Part shown: one piece after another, positions 37,803 through 50,869 of the stretch
How positions within the stretch are numbered: position 1 is the first letter of the stretch
How the letters are laid out: every line of letters starts with the position of its first letter
DNA from: Hirsutella rhossiliensis
Lineage: Eukaryota > Ascomycota > Sordariomycetes > Hypocreales > Ophiocordycipitaceae
Direction: 5' to 3'
DNA length: 64,000 bases
Assembly (NCBI RefSeq): GCF_020360975.1
Contig: NW_025408680.1
Location: forward strand, 1,116,001-1,180,000
The notes under the pieces: model-generated
What the model was told of the DNA's origin: nothing
The model's database searches: none
Seen by the model: only the letters and a program-made list of their open reading frames with translations
Made by a program: the position numbers and the translations under genes

Positions 37803-39692
37803 GTACGGTTCCTATAAAAATAAAGGCAAGGACTTCTTAAGCTAAGTATAAAGCTTATATACTTAGTCTTATACTTATAGAACTATTATTATAGCGGACC
37901 TACTATTATATAGGCCTAAACTATTACTTTTTTTTAGTATAAAACTAAGTATAACTCTATATATAATAACTAAGGTTTCCTAAGGATTAAGGGAAACTCT
38001 AGTTAAGGGATTATATAGGCTATAATAAGCTTATAGTAGCCGTTAACCTCTATAGCTAGCTATATAATACCCTTAATTACTATACCTTCTATCGCGCTTA
38101 AAGCGCCCTTTACTTACCTTAAAGCGATCTTCTTTACTAGTACTTATATCTCTTATATAAGCGCCTCGTTAACTATAGTATAGTACTAGTAGCCCTTATC
38201 TATAAGGGTCGCGATAGGTAAGGAGGTATTAATTATAACCTATATTAAAGAAGGCTCCTCTTTTATATAGGCGGATAATTCCTCTTTCTCTTTAATTAGT
38301 ATTAGTAATTAAGGCTCTAGAGCCCGTTTTTACTCTAAAGCTACTCTTTTTCCTTTAGGCCTAAGGGAGCGGAGTCCTCCTTATTATCTAAGGTAAGGAG
38401 CGGTTCTATATTTACTACTTAAACCGCTATAGGCCGCTTAGCTAAAAGGAAGGGGCATTTTAGTATAAAGTATATAAACGCGCCGTAATATAAGTAGCGG
38501 CCGTTAGCTTTCTTCTTTTTAATTTCCTCGCTTATTACTTACTTCGCTTACTACTTAGAGTATAGGGTAATATAAGGGGTAGTCGACGGCGTCTTCTTCC
38601 TACGTTTAGCCCGGTCTATATAAGTAGCTAATATTAAGGTATCCCTATTTATATTAACGGCCGGTTATTTATCTTATAAAGGGGCGGTAATCCTATCGAC
38701 GCTATATAGTATACGCTTATAGAGCTTCTAAAAGTATAGCGTTTACTTATAGCCCTATACTACCTTTATTAACTAGCTTATATACTCGCTATAGTTAATA
38801 AGTATAATTATAAGGATAAGTAGCTCTTATAAGGCTAGTATAATCGAATTCTATTGCTATATAAGCTTTACGCTATCTTTCTATACTATAGTCCTAGCTA
38901 CTTATAAGAGCGTTTCTTTAAAATCGGGGAGGAATTTACTAAAGGTTTATCCGTCTCTTTACTTAAGGGTCTATAGCTTATCTTATACCTTCTCCCGCTC
39001 CTATATATTACCGAACGTATATATAAGGTATTAGAAGAAGTCTTATAGGTCGCGTTTACCCTTAGGGCCGCCCTTATCTTAGAATCTAGAGATCCGCTAT
39101 ATCTAAGGCTTTAGTAGTATATAAAGGAGCGAATACTATACTATATCGCGATAGCTATTTAAGCCCTATTTCTTATTAGTTATAAACTTTATCTATAGCT
39201 AGCTAAGGAAAAAGTAAAAGGACTTTAGCTTACTATCTTAAGTTAGATAAAAGAGCGGCTTCTATATTAGTAGTATCGCCGCCGTAACCGGCGGTATAGA
39301 GGTTATAGGGGTTAAAGCTAATCCTATAAACGGCTCCCGTAGTATAGCGAGAACCTTATCTTTCTCGCTAGCCGTTACGCTTTTAATCGCTTTTAAGATA
39401 GCTACGATACTTCTTATCTATCTAAGAAAGGGTAGAGTGCTTCCTTAAGGAGGTAGTACCTTTTCTATAGAGATATCTATTAAATCTATTAGTTAATAGC
39501 TTATACTATTATAAAGTAAGTAGAGGTATATATATAGGTACCGTTTATAAGATAATATTAATAAGCTATATAGATCTCTCTTATATATAGCTAGCCTATA
39601 TATATATATATAAGATCTAGCCCTCTATATATAATAATATAGCTTAGGCTATAGCTTAAGCCTATAACTTATAATAGTTAAAGACTCTTATA
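37803..39692 (-). mobile_element. Truncated Gypsy family A copy A4 (5' end only)
   Basis: Aligns with A3 from about 32250 to 34135: gag, protease and the 5' LTR (39507-39692, 186 bp). The left end stops abruptly inside pol at about 37803, joined directly to Copia B1. With one LTR and no partner, no target duplication can be scored. It sits exactly where Copia B switches orientation, so its left edge probably reflects a rearrangement, not a simple insertion. Confidence 0.85.
39507..39692 (-). repeat. 5' LTR of A4
   Basis: A 186-bp family A LTR in the minus orientation, heavily RIP-mutated. Confidence 0.9.
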
Positions 39693-40533
39693 AGGTCTTA
39701 GATAAGGAAATAAAAGAAGAAACTAATATTAAAGTAGTTAAGGATAATACTAACTTTAAAGAAGAAAAAGAGGAAGCTACTAAATTAAATAATCTAAATA
39801 AAGAAGAAGACTATAGGAAAGTAGTAGATTTAAAATACGCTTACCTTTCTATGCCTCCTCTTATAGAATAAAAAGAAGATCTAAAAGTAGCTTTTTTTAT
39901 TAGTCTTTTTATTTCGACCTTTAAAAAGGTAAGAAAAGTACTTCTCTTAAAGGATTACTTAGCTACTATTTTATCCTTACTTTAAGAAGTAAAGGAAGGT
40001 ATAGGGCCCGATATAGTTACTAAAGAAGACTAACTACTTACTTATTTCGATTATCTTTCTAACTTTTATTTAATACCTATAAAAGACGGTTCCTATAAAG
40101 TATTTATAGTAGGCCGGCTTTTTAAGCTTCTATTAGTAAGGAAGGTATATAAAGAGGACCTCTTAGACCTATTAGTAAATTAAAAGTAGCTAGAAAAACA
40201 CTATTTTAAAGACTAGCTTTTCTAAGCTTAGAAAAACTACCTAGCTTTATATAAGGAGATAGGGTCTTTTAAAGAGGTCCTTAAGGAAAAGGTAAGAGGA
40301 AAATAAGTCCTTAGCTATAAGTAGGTATTTATTTATAAAACTAATAAATAAAGCTTCCTTTAAAAGTATAAGGCCTAGCTAGTTATTTATAGGAATTAAT
40401 AAGAAAAAGGGGATCTACTTATTAAGGTAACTACTATAGTAGTAATATCTATTTAGACCCTTATAGCTATAGTAGTAGAATTTAACCTCGAACTTAATTT
40501 GATAGATACTATTAACGCCTTTATTAACTACCT
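39693..40533 (+). mobile_element. Copia element B2 (first part of a split plus-strand copy)
   Basis: Plus-strand Copia B sequence, the reverse complement of B1 from about 37690 leftward and of B3 from about 43720. It ends at 40533 inside pol, where B3 inserted. Joining 40538 to 46768 restores the alignment with other copies without a gap. It continues in 46768-47633 and 55510-55768. Confidence 0.82.
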
Positions 40534-40538
40534 CTTTA

Positions 40539-40638
40539 TATTATAAAGACTATTATACTACGTAGGTAAATATAGAACGCGCGCTTTAATAGGTACGCTA
40601 TAATTAATATTTATAATTAATAACCGCGACTTTTAATA
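40539..40638 (-). repeat. 3' LTR of Copia B3 (type L1)
   Basis: A 100-bp direct repeat of 46663-46762, starting TATTATAAAGACTATTA and ending CTTTTAATA on the plus strand (mutated TG...CA). It is flanked on the left by duplication CTTTA. Confidence 0.85.
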
Positions 40639-40837
40639 TACCCCCTTAAGGATCGCGGCTCCGCTAAGAGCCCTAGACCTTATAGCCTAAAATATAGGAG
40701 TTAAATACTAAGCGCTACGCTAATAACTTAAGGAAATCTAAGAGAGATAGTTATTTATAAGGGATTAAACCCTATACCGCGCTTAGTTACTAGAAGTTAT
40801 AAAGGTAGTATACTATCCCTTCCTAAGCTTATAACTC

Positions 40838-41312
40838 TTATAAAGGGAGATATAAGAAGTATATAAAAATATATAAAGGTAAAGTTAAAAGTAAGGGGTC
40901 GGATAGGTAGGGTAGAAATATATAATTCTTATAAAGGTAGTAATTATAGTAAGGGAATAATTATTATAATACCTTAATTATCTTTCTTTCCTTTATTTAA
41001 CGCTAGTTTTTATACCTATTTAGTATCTTAATTAATAAAGAAGATCCTACTTAAAGAGGCTATTAATATCCTTTAAACTACTAAGCCTTTTACTAGTTTT
41101 CCCCCTCCTTTTTAGCCGTTACTAGTATATCCGTCTTATCTTTCGCTACCTTTATAGGAAGCTATCGCTACTTTTACTTCCCCTTTTACCCTTACCCTCT
41201 TCTTTATACCTCCTTTTAGCTCCTTCCTTAAAACCTATTTTTTAGCTTCCTAGGTCCCTTATACTAAGGGATATCTCTAAGAACTATAAAATTAAGCTAC
41301 GCTTCGCGATAT
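40838..41312 (-). repeat. Internal Copia LTR-like block, type L2 (in B3)
   Basis: Aligned with 34824-35297 and with the inverse of 61597-62078. It is bordered at 41313-41319 by CCCCCTT, the complement of a polypurine tract. To the left (40639-40837) lies sequence resembling the leader that follows the 5' LTR of B3 (GTTATAAGCTTAGGAAGGGA against GTTATAAGTCTAAGAGG). It therefore looks like an LTR plus leader of a different element lodged inside B3. Confidence 0.55.
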
Positions 41313-42559
41313 ACCCCCTTAGCTATAGCTTGCCCTTATAAAAAGGGTATAGCTAAATACTTAGGCTAGTAAGCGTTTAAAGGAGGTCTTAGTCTATACT
41401 TATCCCTTACTTAAGAAATCTAAGTTTTAGCCCTAAGCTCTTTTAGACCTACTTTAGGAAAAGGGGCCTAAGAAGGATATTAAGTTATATAAGAAAGGGA
41501 GGCTTTTCTAAGGATAAGTCCTTAAAAAAGGGGCCTTTTAAGAAGAATAAGTCCTAATTAAGCTAAGGGCCTTCCTTTAAGATAAGTCCTAATTCCTTTT
41601 TTTTAGCTATAGACGTCTCCTTCCTCTTATATACTATTAGCTCCTCTTATAGACTCTTAAAGCGGGCTTTTAAGGATAGCTTCTCTTAAATATTTTTAAG
41701 TTTAATTTACTATAAAAAGATAGCTAGCTTTTACTTTAGTAAGGGCTTTATAAGACTATTAGCTTTTATTAATACTATTAGAACCTAATAAATAGAAATA
41801 AGTCCCTTTTAGACCTCTTAGCGTAACTAATACTAGTAGATATCGATATACTATAGCTAGGTTAATAGCTTACTATTTTCCTTTATAAGAATTCGTATAG
41901 CTTATATATTACTATATTTTATAGCTAATAGGGACGGAATTTCTAGTTATAGAGATATTAGTAACTAGCTAAGGAAAATCGCTTCCTTTAATACTTTTAA
42001 AAGAGCTAGTAGCTCTACCTTTATACTAAAAGTTATAATAGTAGCTTACTTCGAAGCTCTTTAAGTAATAGTTCCTTTAAAAAGGGATATAATATACCCT
42101 TATAAGCTCTTTCTATTTAATAAATTATCTATAAAAGATAAATCGCTTAAATAAAAGAAGATTTTAGTAGCTAGTTTCCTTTCTTATACTCCTAAGCATA
42201 GACTATATAATCTCGTTAAATAAAGATAAAGGATTACTTAGTTTACTACTTTTTAGTGCCTAGGGCTAGGATTTTAGTTATACCTAGCTAGCTAGGAGAC
42301 TATAAAAGAGATATCCGGTCTAGTAAAAATAGCTAAAAAAAAGTAAGGAGCTTACCTTCTATTAATATTAGTATTTCTCTTACTCCTTAACTTAAAAGGA
42401 TAGATTAAGTAAAAACTCTTTATTTACTATTAACGTAGAGGGAAGCTTCTTATCGAGGGAATTAAGGAGGAATTTATAAGCGACCTTATCGATATAAGCG
42501 TCCTAGGTAAGCTAGATAGTCTATTAGGACCTATTCTAAAGGATTTATATCCCTAGGAA

Positions 42560-43250
42560 CTACTTTAGCTCCCTTAGTTTAGTTATCTTATACTTTTATT
42601 ATAGGCCTTTTATAGCCTCCTTTATAGTTACTTCTTCTTCTTTTAAGTAAGCTTAGATAATATCGTCGACGTAAAAGAAGACTATAATTTTACCCTTTTA
42701 TATTATATATAGTTCCTAAGGGACTTTCTTAAAGCTTAGGGCTTTAAGGGAACCGGTTAAATACTATTACTAGAGAAGGGGTAATCTTTATAGTTTATAT
42801 AGAGCTTTCCTAAGCTATAGAACCTTTCCTAGCTATTAGAAACTAAGAGGAAGTTATATATAAATAACTTCTTTTTCCTTAAGTAGGTAGTTAATAAAGG
42901 CGTTAACTATATCTATTTAATTAAGTTCGAGGTTAAATTCTACTACTATAGCTATAAGGGTCTAAAAAGATATCCTTATTAAGGTAGTTACCTTAGTAGG
43001 TAGATCCCCTTTTTCCTATTAATTCCTATAGATAACTAGCTAGGCCTTATACTTTTAAAGGAAGCTATATTTATTAGTCTTATAGATAAAGACCTACTTA
43101 TAGCTAAGGACCTACTTTCCTCTTACCTTTTCCTTAAGGACTTCTTTAAAAGACCCTATCTCTTTATATAAAGCTAGGTAGTCTTTCTAGGCCTAAAAAA
43201 ACTAGTCTTTAAAGGGGTGTTTTTCTAGCTACTTTTAGTTTACTAGTAGG
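42560..43250 (-). pseudogene. Copia B3 reverse transcriptase
   Basis: The minus-strand reading gives LRKALYKL.RLPLL near 42795-42835 (ALYGLKQ.P.LW in live elements) and IVFFYVDDII.AYLKEE at about 42640-42680, with the YVDD box intact (codons 42662-42673). The order and spacing are those of Ty1/Copia RT. Stops elsewhere in the frame are TAA/TAG. Among the B copies this is the only one with an unmutated YVDD. Confidence 0.8.
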
Positions 43251-43899
43251 TCTAGGAGGTCTATTTTATATACCTTCCTTACTAATAGCTATAGCTTAAA
43301 GAGCCGGCCTACTATAAACGCTTTATAGGAACCGTCTTCTATTAGCGTTAGATAGAAGTCGGAAAAAACAATTAAAATAAGGGAGAAATTAATCTTCTTT
43401 AGTAACTATATCGGGCCCTATACCTTCCTTTACTTATCGAAGTAAGGATAAAAAGGCAGCTAGGTAATCCTTTAAGAGAGGTGCCTTTCCTACCCCCTTA
43501 AGGGTTAAGATAGGAAGACTAACGGAGAAAACTATTTCTAGATCTTCTTCTTATATAGGAGGAGGCGTAGGGAGGTAGGCGTATTCTAGCTCTACCGCTT
43601 TCCTATAGTCTCCTTCTTTATTTAGATTATTTAATCTAGTAGCTTCCTTTTCTTCGAAGTTAGCGTTATCCTTAACTACTTTAACGTTAGTTTCTTTTTC
43701 TATTTCCTTATCTAAGGCCTCTTTTTATAACTATTAGGAAGGGGGGATTTAAATCTTTTAAATTAGCTAACGTTATAAGAGTAAGAGGGGCTATTAATCC
43801 CTCTTTTTATCGAAGAAGCTAGATTCGTCGAAAATTATATCCCTAGTTAAAATAACCTTTTATAAAATAAAAATCTAGATCTAAAAGATATTTATAGAA

Positions 43900-46600
43900 T
43901 TATAACTAATAAGGTAACTAATAAAGGCTCTAAGATTAAGCTTTCTTTTCTTCTTCCTTTTTAGCTATATATCGGTAGTTATAGTATATACCTTATAGCT
44001 ATAGGTATAAAGGTAGGCTAGTAAGGCCCTCTTTTTTATAAAAAGCTTAAGGGGGGATTTTTAGTCTATTCCTTAGGTAGTCCCTCTAAGGGTCCGGTTT
44101 TATAAGTAATAAGCGGTCTTAATAAATTCCCTCTAAAAGTTATAGGGAAGCTTTATAGTAAGTCTTATCGTATAAGCCCTTTCTATTATAGTACCCCTTA
44201 ATCTTTATACCCCTTCGTTCTAGGCCTAGGTATTCGGTACTAATAAGAAGGGTAAAATACTTCTTTTTCGAAGCTAATTTAAGATATCCTTTATAAATAG
44301 CTCTCTATTAGACCGTATCTTCTTTACCTTATAGCCGAAGTAGGATTTTATTTAGTTAACGAAGTCTTAAAGAGTAAACTAGTTATACTTACTTAAGTAT
44401 ATATATAAGAAATAAGGGAAAGCTATCTATAAAAAAGCGTCTATAAAAAACATTACCTTAATAAAGCTTTCTTAATCCTTAGAGACGTCGGTTTAGTCGA
44501 CCTAAATTTCCTTATATAGCTAGTCTAGCTATAAAGGGGTTCGTTTAGAAATTTATCTCTTAGTCTTTCCTAAGCTATAGTATTTATATTTAACGGTCTT
44601 TAGGCCCCTTATTTATACGCCTTATTATTAGCCTAGCTTATATAAAGCTAGGGGGCCTAGGTAACTAAGTCGTATATACTAAAGAATACTATCTCTTTAG
44701 GCTATTAAAAGAGGGTCCTTTATAGTAGACCTATTCCTCTTAGTAGGGAAAGCTAACTTCTTAAGTAGTTCCTTCCTATAAATAGGTTAGAATTCGAGAA
44801 TAAATTAACTAAATTTCTCTTTAATAAGCCTAATCGTTTAATTCTTTTAGACTAGCCTCGTAGGCTCTAACGTTATATCCTAGAAGATTCCTTCCTCTTA
44901 AAGAAGGCGGAAAGAAATTAAGCTCGTTAAAAATAAAGGGTAAAAAGCTACCCTTTTTCGTCGAAGAATTTATATAGACCTATTAAGTAATTTTATTATA
45001 AAATTCACCATTTTATATCCTATTATCTATATAGTTAATTCCCTAGTAATAAGGTATTCCCTTTATACTTTCTTAAAGGACCGGAATTATAAGAGTATAT
45101 TATAGATATTAAGGGAAGTACTAAAGTTAAGGATAGCTAATTTTTATAGGGGATAATTAAAGGGTCTTAATAGGTAGTCTTACTAATTTATAGGTAAGAC
45201 GAATACTAGATTTACTATACTAACGATTTTTCCTTAAATTTATAGCTTAAATAAAGGCAGCGGCGTTATTAGTTACTATTTCTTAATAACCTAAATCTTA
45301 TCTATCTTCTTCTATAATAAGGGGTCCTCCTTAAGAGACTATTATATTATTTCTTATAGCCTCTTTAAAGGGTTAAATCCTTTAGGTCGGTTTTCCTTAA
45401 AGACCTATTAGTATTATAATAACTAATAGCCTAGGGATTTATAAGCTAGGTAGCCGTTTTATTTAGTCTTTTATTTCTTTAAGGAATCCTTATCCCGATT
45501 TAAAAGGTTTACTTAAAAACCCCCCCTCTTTACTCCTTATTACTAATATTAACGAGGTTCGATTTCTACTAGTTCCTTAATTTTTCGACTAACGGACTAA
45601 AAGGTCTATTTAGGGACTAGTTAGGCCGGTCTAACTAATAGGACCAGGGCCGGGCCTAGAGTAAGAGGCGTAGCTAGGGCCGGGCCTAGGGCAGCTATTA
45701 AAGATAGTATTAATACTCTTAAGGGAGGAGGAGCTAGAGGGGCAATAGCTATAGTAGCGGTAGCGGGAGCTATAGTAATAGGGGCTATAGCAGCTATAAG
45801 GGCAGTAGGTCGAGCTATCTAGGTCGAGTACTAGCTATAAAGGAATAAGACTACTTACTATTATACTTTAGTAGCCGCTTTATTTAGTTCCTAGCTAGCT
45901 TCTTAAAAGATAGTTAAGTAACCGTTATTAATAGGCTTTATTAGTAGAGATATATTATATAGCTACTAGCTAAAAAGAGCTTTTATAAAGAAGTATTAGT
46001 TAGCTTCCTTAAGGATTTCTTCTTACTTAGCTAGCTATAAAAAAAAGCTATTATATTATTAGTAGAAAAGGCTCCTAGGTATACTATATAGGTCTTCTTA
46101 ATACGGTTAGTTATATAGCCTCTTAAGGGAGCTATTAAGGTCTCGAGCTTTAAAAGCTACTACTTAGGAGTCTCTTCCCCTTAAAGAGAGATTAGCTTTA
46201 TAGTACTAATAGATTCTATTATCGCTATATATATAGTAGTTAGTAGCTTCGTCTTATAAAGGTATTCCTTATAGTAACTTTTATAGTTACTTAAGGTAGT
46301 AGAAAAAGCTCTTTACTATATAGAGGTTAGCTTAAAGAAGAGGGAAGCTCCCTCTATAAATTCTATTACTTTAAGGAGAAGAAAGGGCTTAAGAGGGTCC
46401 TACTTATTAAAGAAAACTAAATTATAGATAGTTCTATTTATATAAGCCTATAGCTCCTTTACCTACTTATCTTAATCTTAGGGCTTTATAAGAATCGTCC
46501 TATAGACCGTAAGGATAGTAAAGGAGTTATTTTTTAATATTATTATAGAGAAAAGTTAGTTAAAAATCGGCTTTTCTAGTAAGAGGGGTAAAAGGATATA
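43900..46600 (-). pseudogene. Copia B3 integrase and gag region, degraded
   Basis: By position this holds integrase (right of RT) and gag (up to the leader at 46662). I did not identify the integrase DDE residues or a zinc knuckle. The first 300 bp after the leader (46370-46660) recur inverted at 62081-62384. A less mutated, GC-rich patch at 45640-45830 contains two copies of AGGGCCGGGCCTAG 30 bp apart (45646 and 45676). Confidence 0.45.
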
Positions 46601-46662
46601 AGAAAGGTACCTTTTATAATAGCTAGAAGGTATAGGAATACTATTCCTCTTAGACTTATAAC

Positions 46663-46762
46663 TATTATAAAGATTATTACGCTATATAGGTAAAAGTAAA
46701 ACGCGTGCTTTAATAAGTAAGCTATAATTAATATATATAACTAATAACTATATCTTTTAATA
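46663..46762 (-). repeat. 5' LTR of Copia B3 (type L1)
   Basis: A 100-bp direct repeat of 40539-40638, followed by duplication CTTTA at 46763-46767. Confidence 0.85.
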
Positions 46763-46767
46763 CTTTA

Positions 46768-47633
46768 AGGAAAAAGACGTTATCTATATATACCTTTTAC
46801 TAAGCTTTTAATAGCTAAAAAAAGTTCTATAGCTTAGGAAAGCTCTATATAAACTATAAAGATTACCCTTTCTTTAGTAATAGTATTTAATAGGTTCCTT
46901 TAAAGCCCTAAGCTTTAAGAAAGTCCCTTAGGAACTATATATAATATAAAAAGGTAAAGTTTTAGTTTTCTTTTATATTAATAATATTATCTAGGCCTTC
47001 TTAAAAGAGGAAGAAGTAACTATTATAAAGGCTATAAATATTATATAATAAAGGTATAGAATAACTAAGCTAAGAGAGCTAAAGTAGTTCTTAGGGATTT
47101 AAATCCTTTAAAATAAGTCTTAATAAACTATCTAGCTTACCTAAGACGCTTATATTAATAAGGTCGTATATAAATTCCTCTTTAATTTCCTTAATAAGAA
47201 GCTTCCTTTTATACCTATATTAAATAAAAAGCTTTTATATAGTTTATCCTTTTAAGCTAAGAAGTAAGAGAATTACTAATATTAATAGAAGGTAGGCCCC
47301 TTACTTTTTTTTAGCTATTTCTATTAAACTAGATATTTATTTTATAGTCCCTTACCTAGCTAGGTAAAACTAGAATCCTAGCCCTAAGTATTAAAAAGTA
47401 ATAAACTAAGCTATCTTTTATCTCTATTTAACGATATTATATAGTCTATACTTAGGAGGGTAAGAAAGGAAACTAGCTACTTAATTCTTTTATTATTTAA
47501 GCGATTTATCTTTTATAGATAATTCCTTAAATAGAAAAAGCTTATAAGGGTATATTATATCCTATTTTAAAGGAACTATTACTTAGAGAGCTTTAAAGTA
47601 AGCTACTATTATAACTTTAAGTATAAAAGTAAA
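46768..47633 (+). mobile_element. Copia element B2 continued (RT part)
   Basis: Plus-strand continuation of 39693-40533. It contains the RT signatures in the forward direction: VL.LRKALYKL near 46830-46860 and FFYINNII near 46970-47000 (YVDD changed to YINN by RIP), then RNase H sequence. It is interrupted at 47638 by D2; the alignment with B1 and B3 resumes at 55510. Confidence 0.82.
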
Positions 47634-47638
47634 GCTAC

Positions 47639-48129
47639 TATAACGACCGGTATTATTCTTAAGAGATAAACCTATTAGGGGGTTTATACTAGTAGATATA
47701 ATAAGGCGTAGTCTAAGTAATAATAAGTATATTATATTAGTAATAAGTTAGAGGTCGTTAACTATAAACTATAACTAGGTAATTAAGTAATTAGAATTAA
47801 AGATAAAATCGTAATAGAGATTATAATAATTATTATATATTAAAAGCTATCGAGCTATCTATTTAAAGGAGTAAAAGTAAGTAGCTATATATACTTATAG
47901 AGACTATTCTTAGATTATAGTCCTAGCTATAATCCCCTTTATAGCTTACTATAGCTTACTTATAAGCTATACTCTTAAGTAGTAATTTATTTATATAAGG
48001 CTTACTTAGCTTATATACGCTCTAGGTAAGCTAAGCCTAAGTAACTTCTTATCCTAACTATTATTCTAAGCCGCCTTATTATATAAACATAGCTAGCTCC
48101 CTTATAGCCCGCTAACTATAGTTATAATA
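47639..48129 (-). repeat. 3' LTR of D2
   Basis: A 491-bp direct repeat of 55014-55504, starting TATAACGACCGGTA. It is preceded by duplication GCTAC. Confidence 0.92.
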
Positions 48130-50869
48130 TAATATCTCCCTTCCTTTTAGTCTTATCTATAAGACCTACTACTACCTTAGCCGCTATATATAAATATACC
48201 CTTATCGCGCGTATATATATTCCCCGTTTATCCTTTCTATCCCTTAGGATATACTACTAATAGTATATCTAGTTATATATTAAAGGATCGTTCTTATAAG
48301 ACCCTTAAGCGTATTCGTTTAGCTAAGTCTATTAATTATCTTAGTTTCGACGTTATACTATATTCTTTCTATTTATTACGCGGCTTCCGCTATAAAATAC
48401 TAAAGAAATCTTTTAAGTATACTAAATATATATAGTAGGGTCGTTCCTACGATATATTAGGTATAGCGATTAGCTCTTATAAGTAACTTCGTTATCTTAC
48501 TTATTATTTATAGCTAATATATTTCTTAGTATCCAAATAAATCTAGAGTCCGATCGATTAAATAAAGAAGAAGAAATTACTAAGGAGCGAAAATTAAAAG
48601 CTTAAGCCGACCTAAATAAAGCCTTAGCTCGTTTAGCGCGGCTTTACTATTAAAAGCGCTAGCTAAAGATAAAGGGTACTAAGATAGTCTATTAGGGCCT
48701 TTATTCCTTAAATAACCTTAATAAGGCTAAGCGCTAAGAATCTAAAGCGGTAGTCGATATTTAGTCTATAAGTAGATTTAATATAATTAATTAGAATACT
48801 ATTAGTTTATTAAGCGATTTTATAATACCTAAGGTAGATTTTATTAGTAGAACTATTAAAGTAGAGAACTATAGTAGGTTAAGTACTTAAGTAGTTCCTA
48901 GGTATTTTCTTCTAGTCTATATCCTTTTTACTTAACTAGGTATTCTTATTACTAACCTTATTTTCTTATATCTAGTATTTATTTAGCTTTATATTCCTAA
49001 TTATTATCGACTTCGATTTTATCCTATAGTTTAGCGTTTTATAGTACTAGTTTTAATAATAAGATATAAAATATTAAGTATATCCGTATTATCGTTAGTA
49101 GCGAAAGTTTATAGTTAACTTTTAAAATAGTTTTCTTAACCTTAAACGGTCTAAGTTTCTTAAAATCTAATTTATTACTTAGTTATTTTATTTTAATATT
49201 TCGTTATATAAGGTAGACTATATCTCCCTCTTAAAAGATTAGTCCTTATAATCTTTTTTAATTATAGTAAGTAGATATTCGTTCTTTAACGAATTAAAGT
49301 TCTTATTATATTTCTTTATATAATTTTTATAGCTAATCTACTTATAGTATCGCTTATTCTACTTATAGTCCTTATTAGGTAACCTTAAATACTTCTAGGT
49401 TATATCTATAATTAGCGTATACTAGTAAGAGCTTAGTTATTTCTATAACTAAGCTATTATAAGCTAGTTATACTATTAGTAGCTATTTAACTTAATTGTT
49501 TTATTTATAACTAATATAGTATTATAAATATTATTTAAGCGTTTAGTTAAGTCGTTTTATTTATCTATTTATTTATAAGTAATAAGCTATACTAAGCTTA
49601 TATTTCGTCCCTAATTATACTATAAGAGCTTACTAAAACTTAGCTATAAATATACTTTCTTTATTAAAGATAATCTTATTTAATAGTCTATGATTACTAA
49701 TAATAGTTTATAGGAATATATATACTAGCTCTTTTATATTACTAACTTCTTTATATAGTAAGAAGTATCTATATTTTATTAATTAGTCGGTAATAATAAA
49801 TATACTATTATACTTAACGTTAGTTATAGGTTCTTTTAATAGTAGTAGCTTTATAATATAATTAAAAGCTATTAAATCCTATAATTTCTCTAGTACTAAT
49901 AGCGGTTATAATTCTCTATATAGCTTATATCGTTTAGCTTTACTTTATATATAAAGTTTATATTTTTTAATAACTTATTATACTACTTCCTTAAGCTATA
50001 AGAAGTTATATTATCGTTTAATCCGTTTTATTATTCTTTAGATCCCTTAGTATCTATATATTAAATATTTATATATATCTTATATAACTATATCTTATAA
50101 TACTAATAGTATCTAGATTTTATTCTTATATATTAGAACTTCTAAATATTCTATATTATATCCCTTTAGTACTTTATATTCTTTTATTTATTTTAGGATC
50201 TTTTAATATATTAAGTTATTAGGTTATACTTTAAATATTATATTTAGCTATTATTACTAGTAGTTTCCGTTTTCGTTAATTTCTAAGAGCTATTCTTTTA
50301 CTATAAGTACTCTTATATCGTAGTTACTTTATCGACTAAGGGTATTAGCTCGACCGTTTTCTATTCCTTTTTTATAGATTATTTTATAGTTAAATTCTAA
50401 TAAATATTCGGCCTATTAGATCTATTATCTATTTAACTATTATATTATTATAAAGTATAAGATATTTTTATAATCTATAGACCTTAACTTTATACTTACT
50501 TTTAAGAAGGTAGTATTAAAATTCCTTAAAAGCTTAAATAATTATAAGGAATTCTTTATTATAAATAAGGTAATTAAGTTCTATACTATATAGCTTCTTT
50601 AAATAGAATATAATAAGTTATAGTCTTTATTTATTATCTTTTTATCTAATTTATACTCTTAAAGTAAAGTCTAATATATTAGTTTTAAGTTTAATTTCTC
50701 GTTTTAGATTAAAGGTAGTTAAGACTAGTTCTTATATAATTATAATTTTAATATATTCGAAAGCTTTATTAGCTTTATCGTCCTATATAAATCCTTTTTC
50801 CTTTTTTATTAAGTTATATAGTAGTACTATAATCTTTCTAAAATCTTTAATAAATCGCTAGTAGTAATT

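Larger units (their letters stand above)
40539..46762 (-). mobile_element. Ty1/Copia retrotransposon B3 with 100-bp LTRs and an internal second LTR
   Basis: Minus-strand, 6.2 kb, bounded by 100-bp direct repeats (40539-40638 and 46663-46762) and a perfect CTTTA duplication (40534-40538 and 46763-46767). Next to the left LTR the complement reads CCTTAAGGGGG, a polypurine tract. Next to the right LTR the minus strand reads GTTATAAGTCTAAGAGG, the likely primer-binding/leader start. Gag and integrase occupy about 43.9-46.6 kb, RT about 42.6-43.2 kb, then RNase H. Unexpectedly, pol is followed by a second polypurine tract and a 475-bp LTR-like block (40838-41312) with its own leader-like sequence before the outer 3' LTR. 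Confidence 0.82.
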
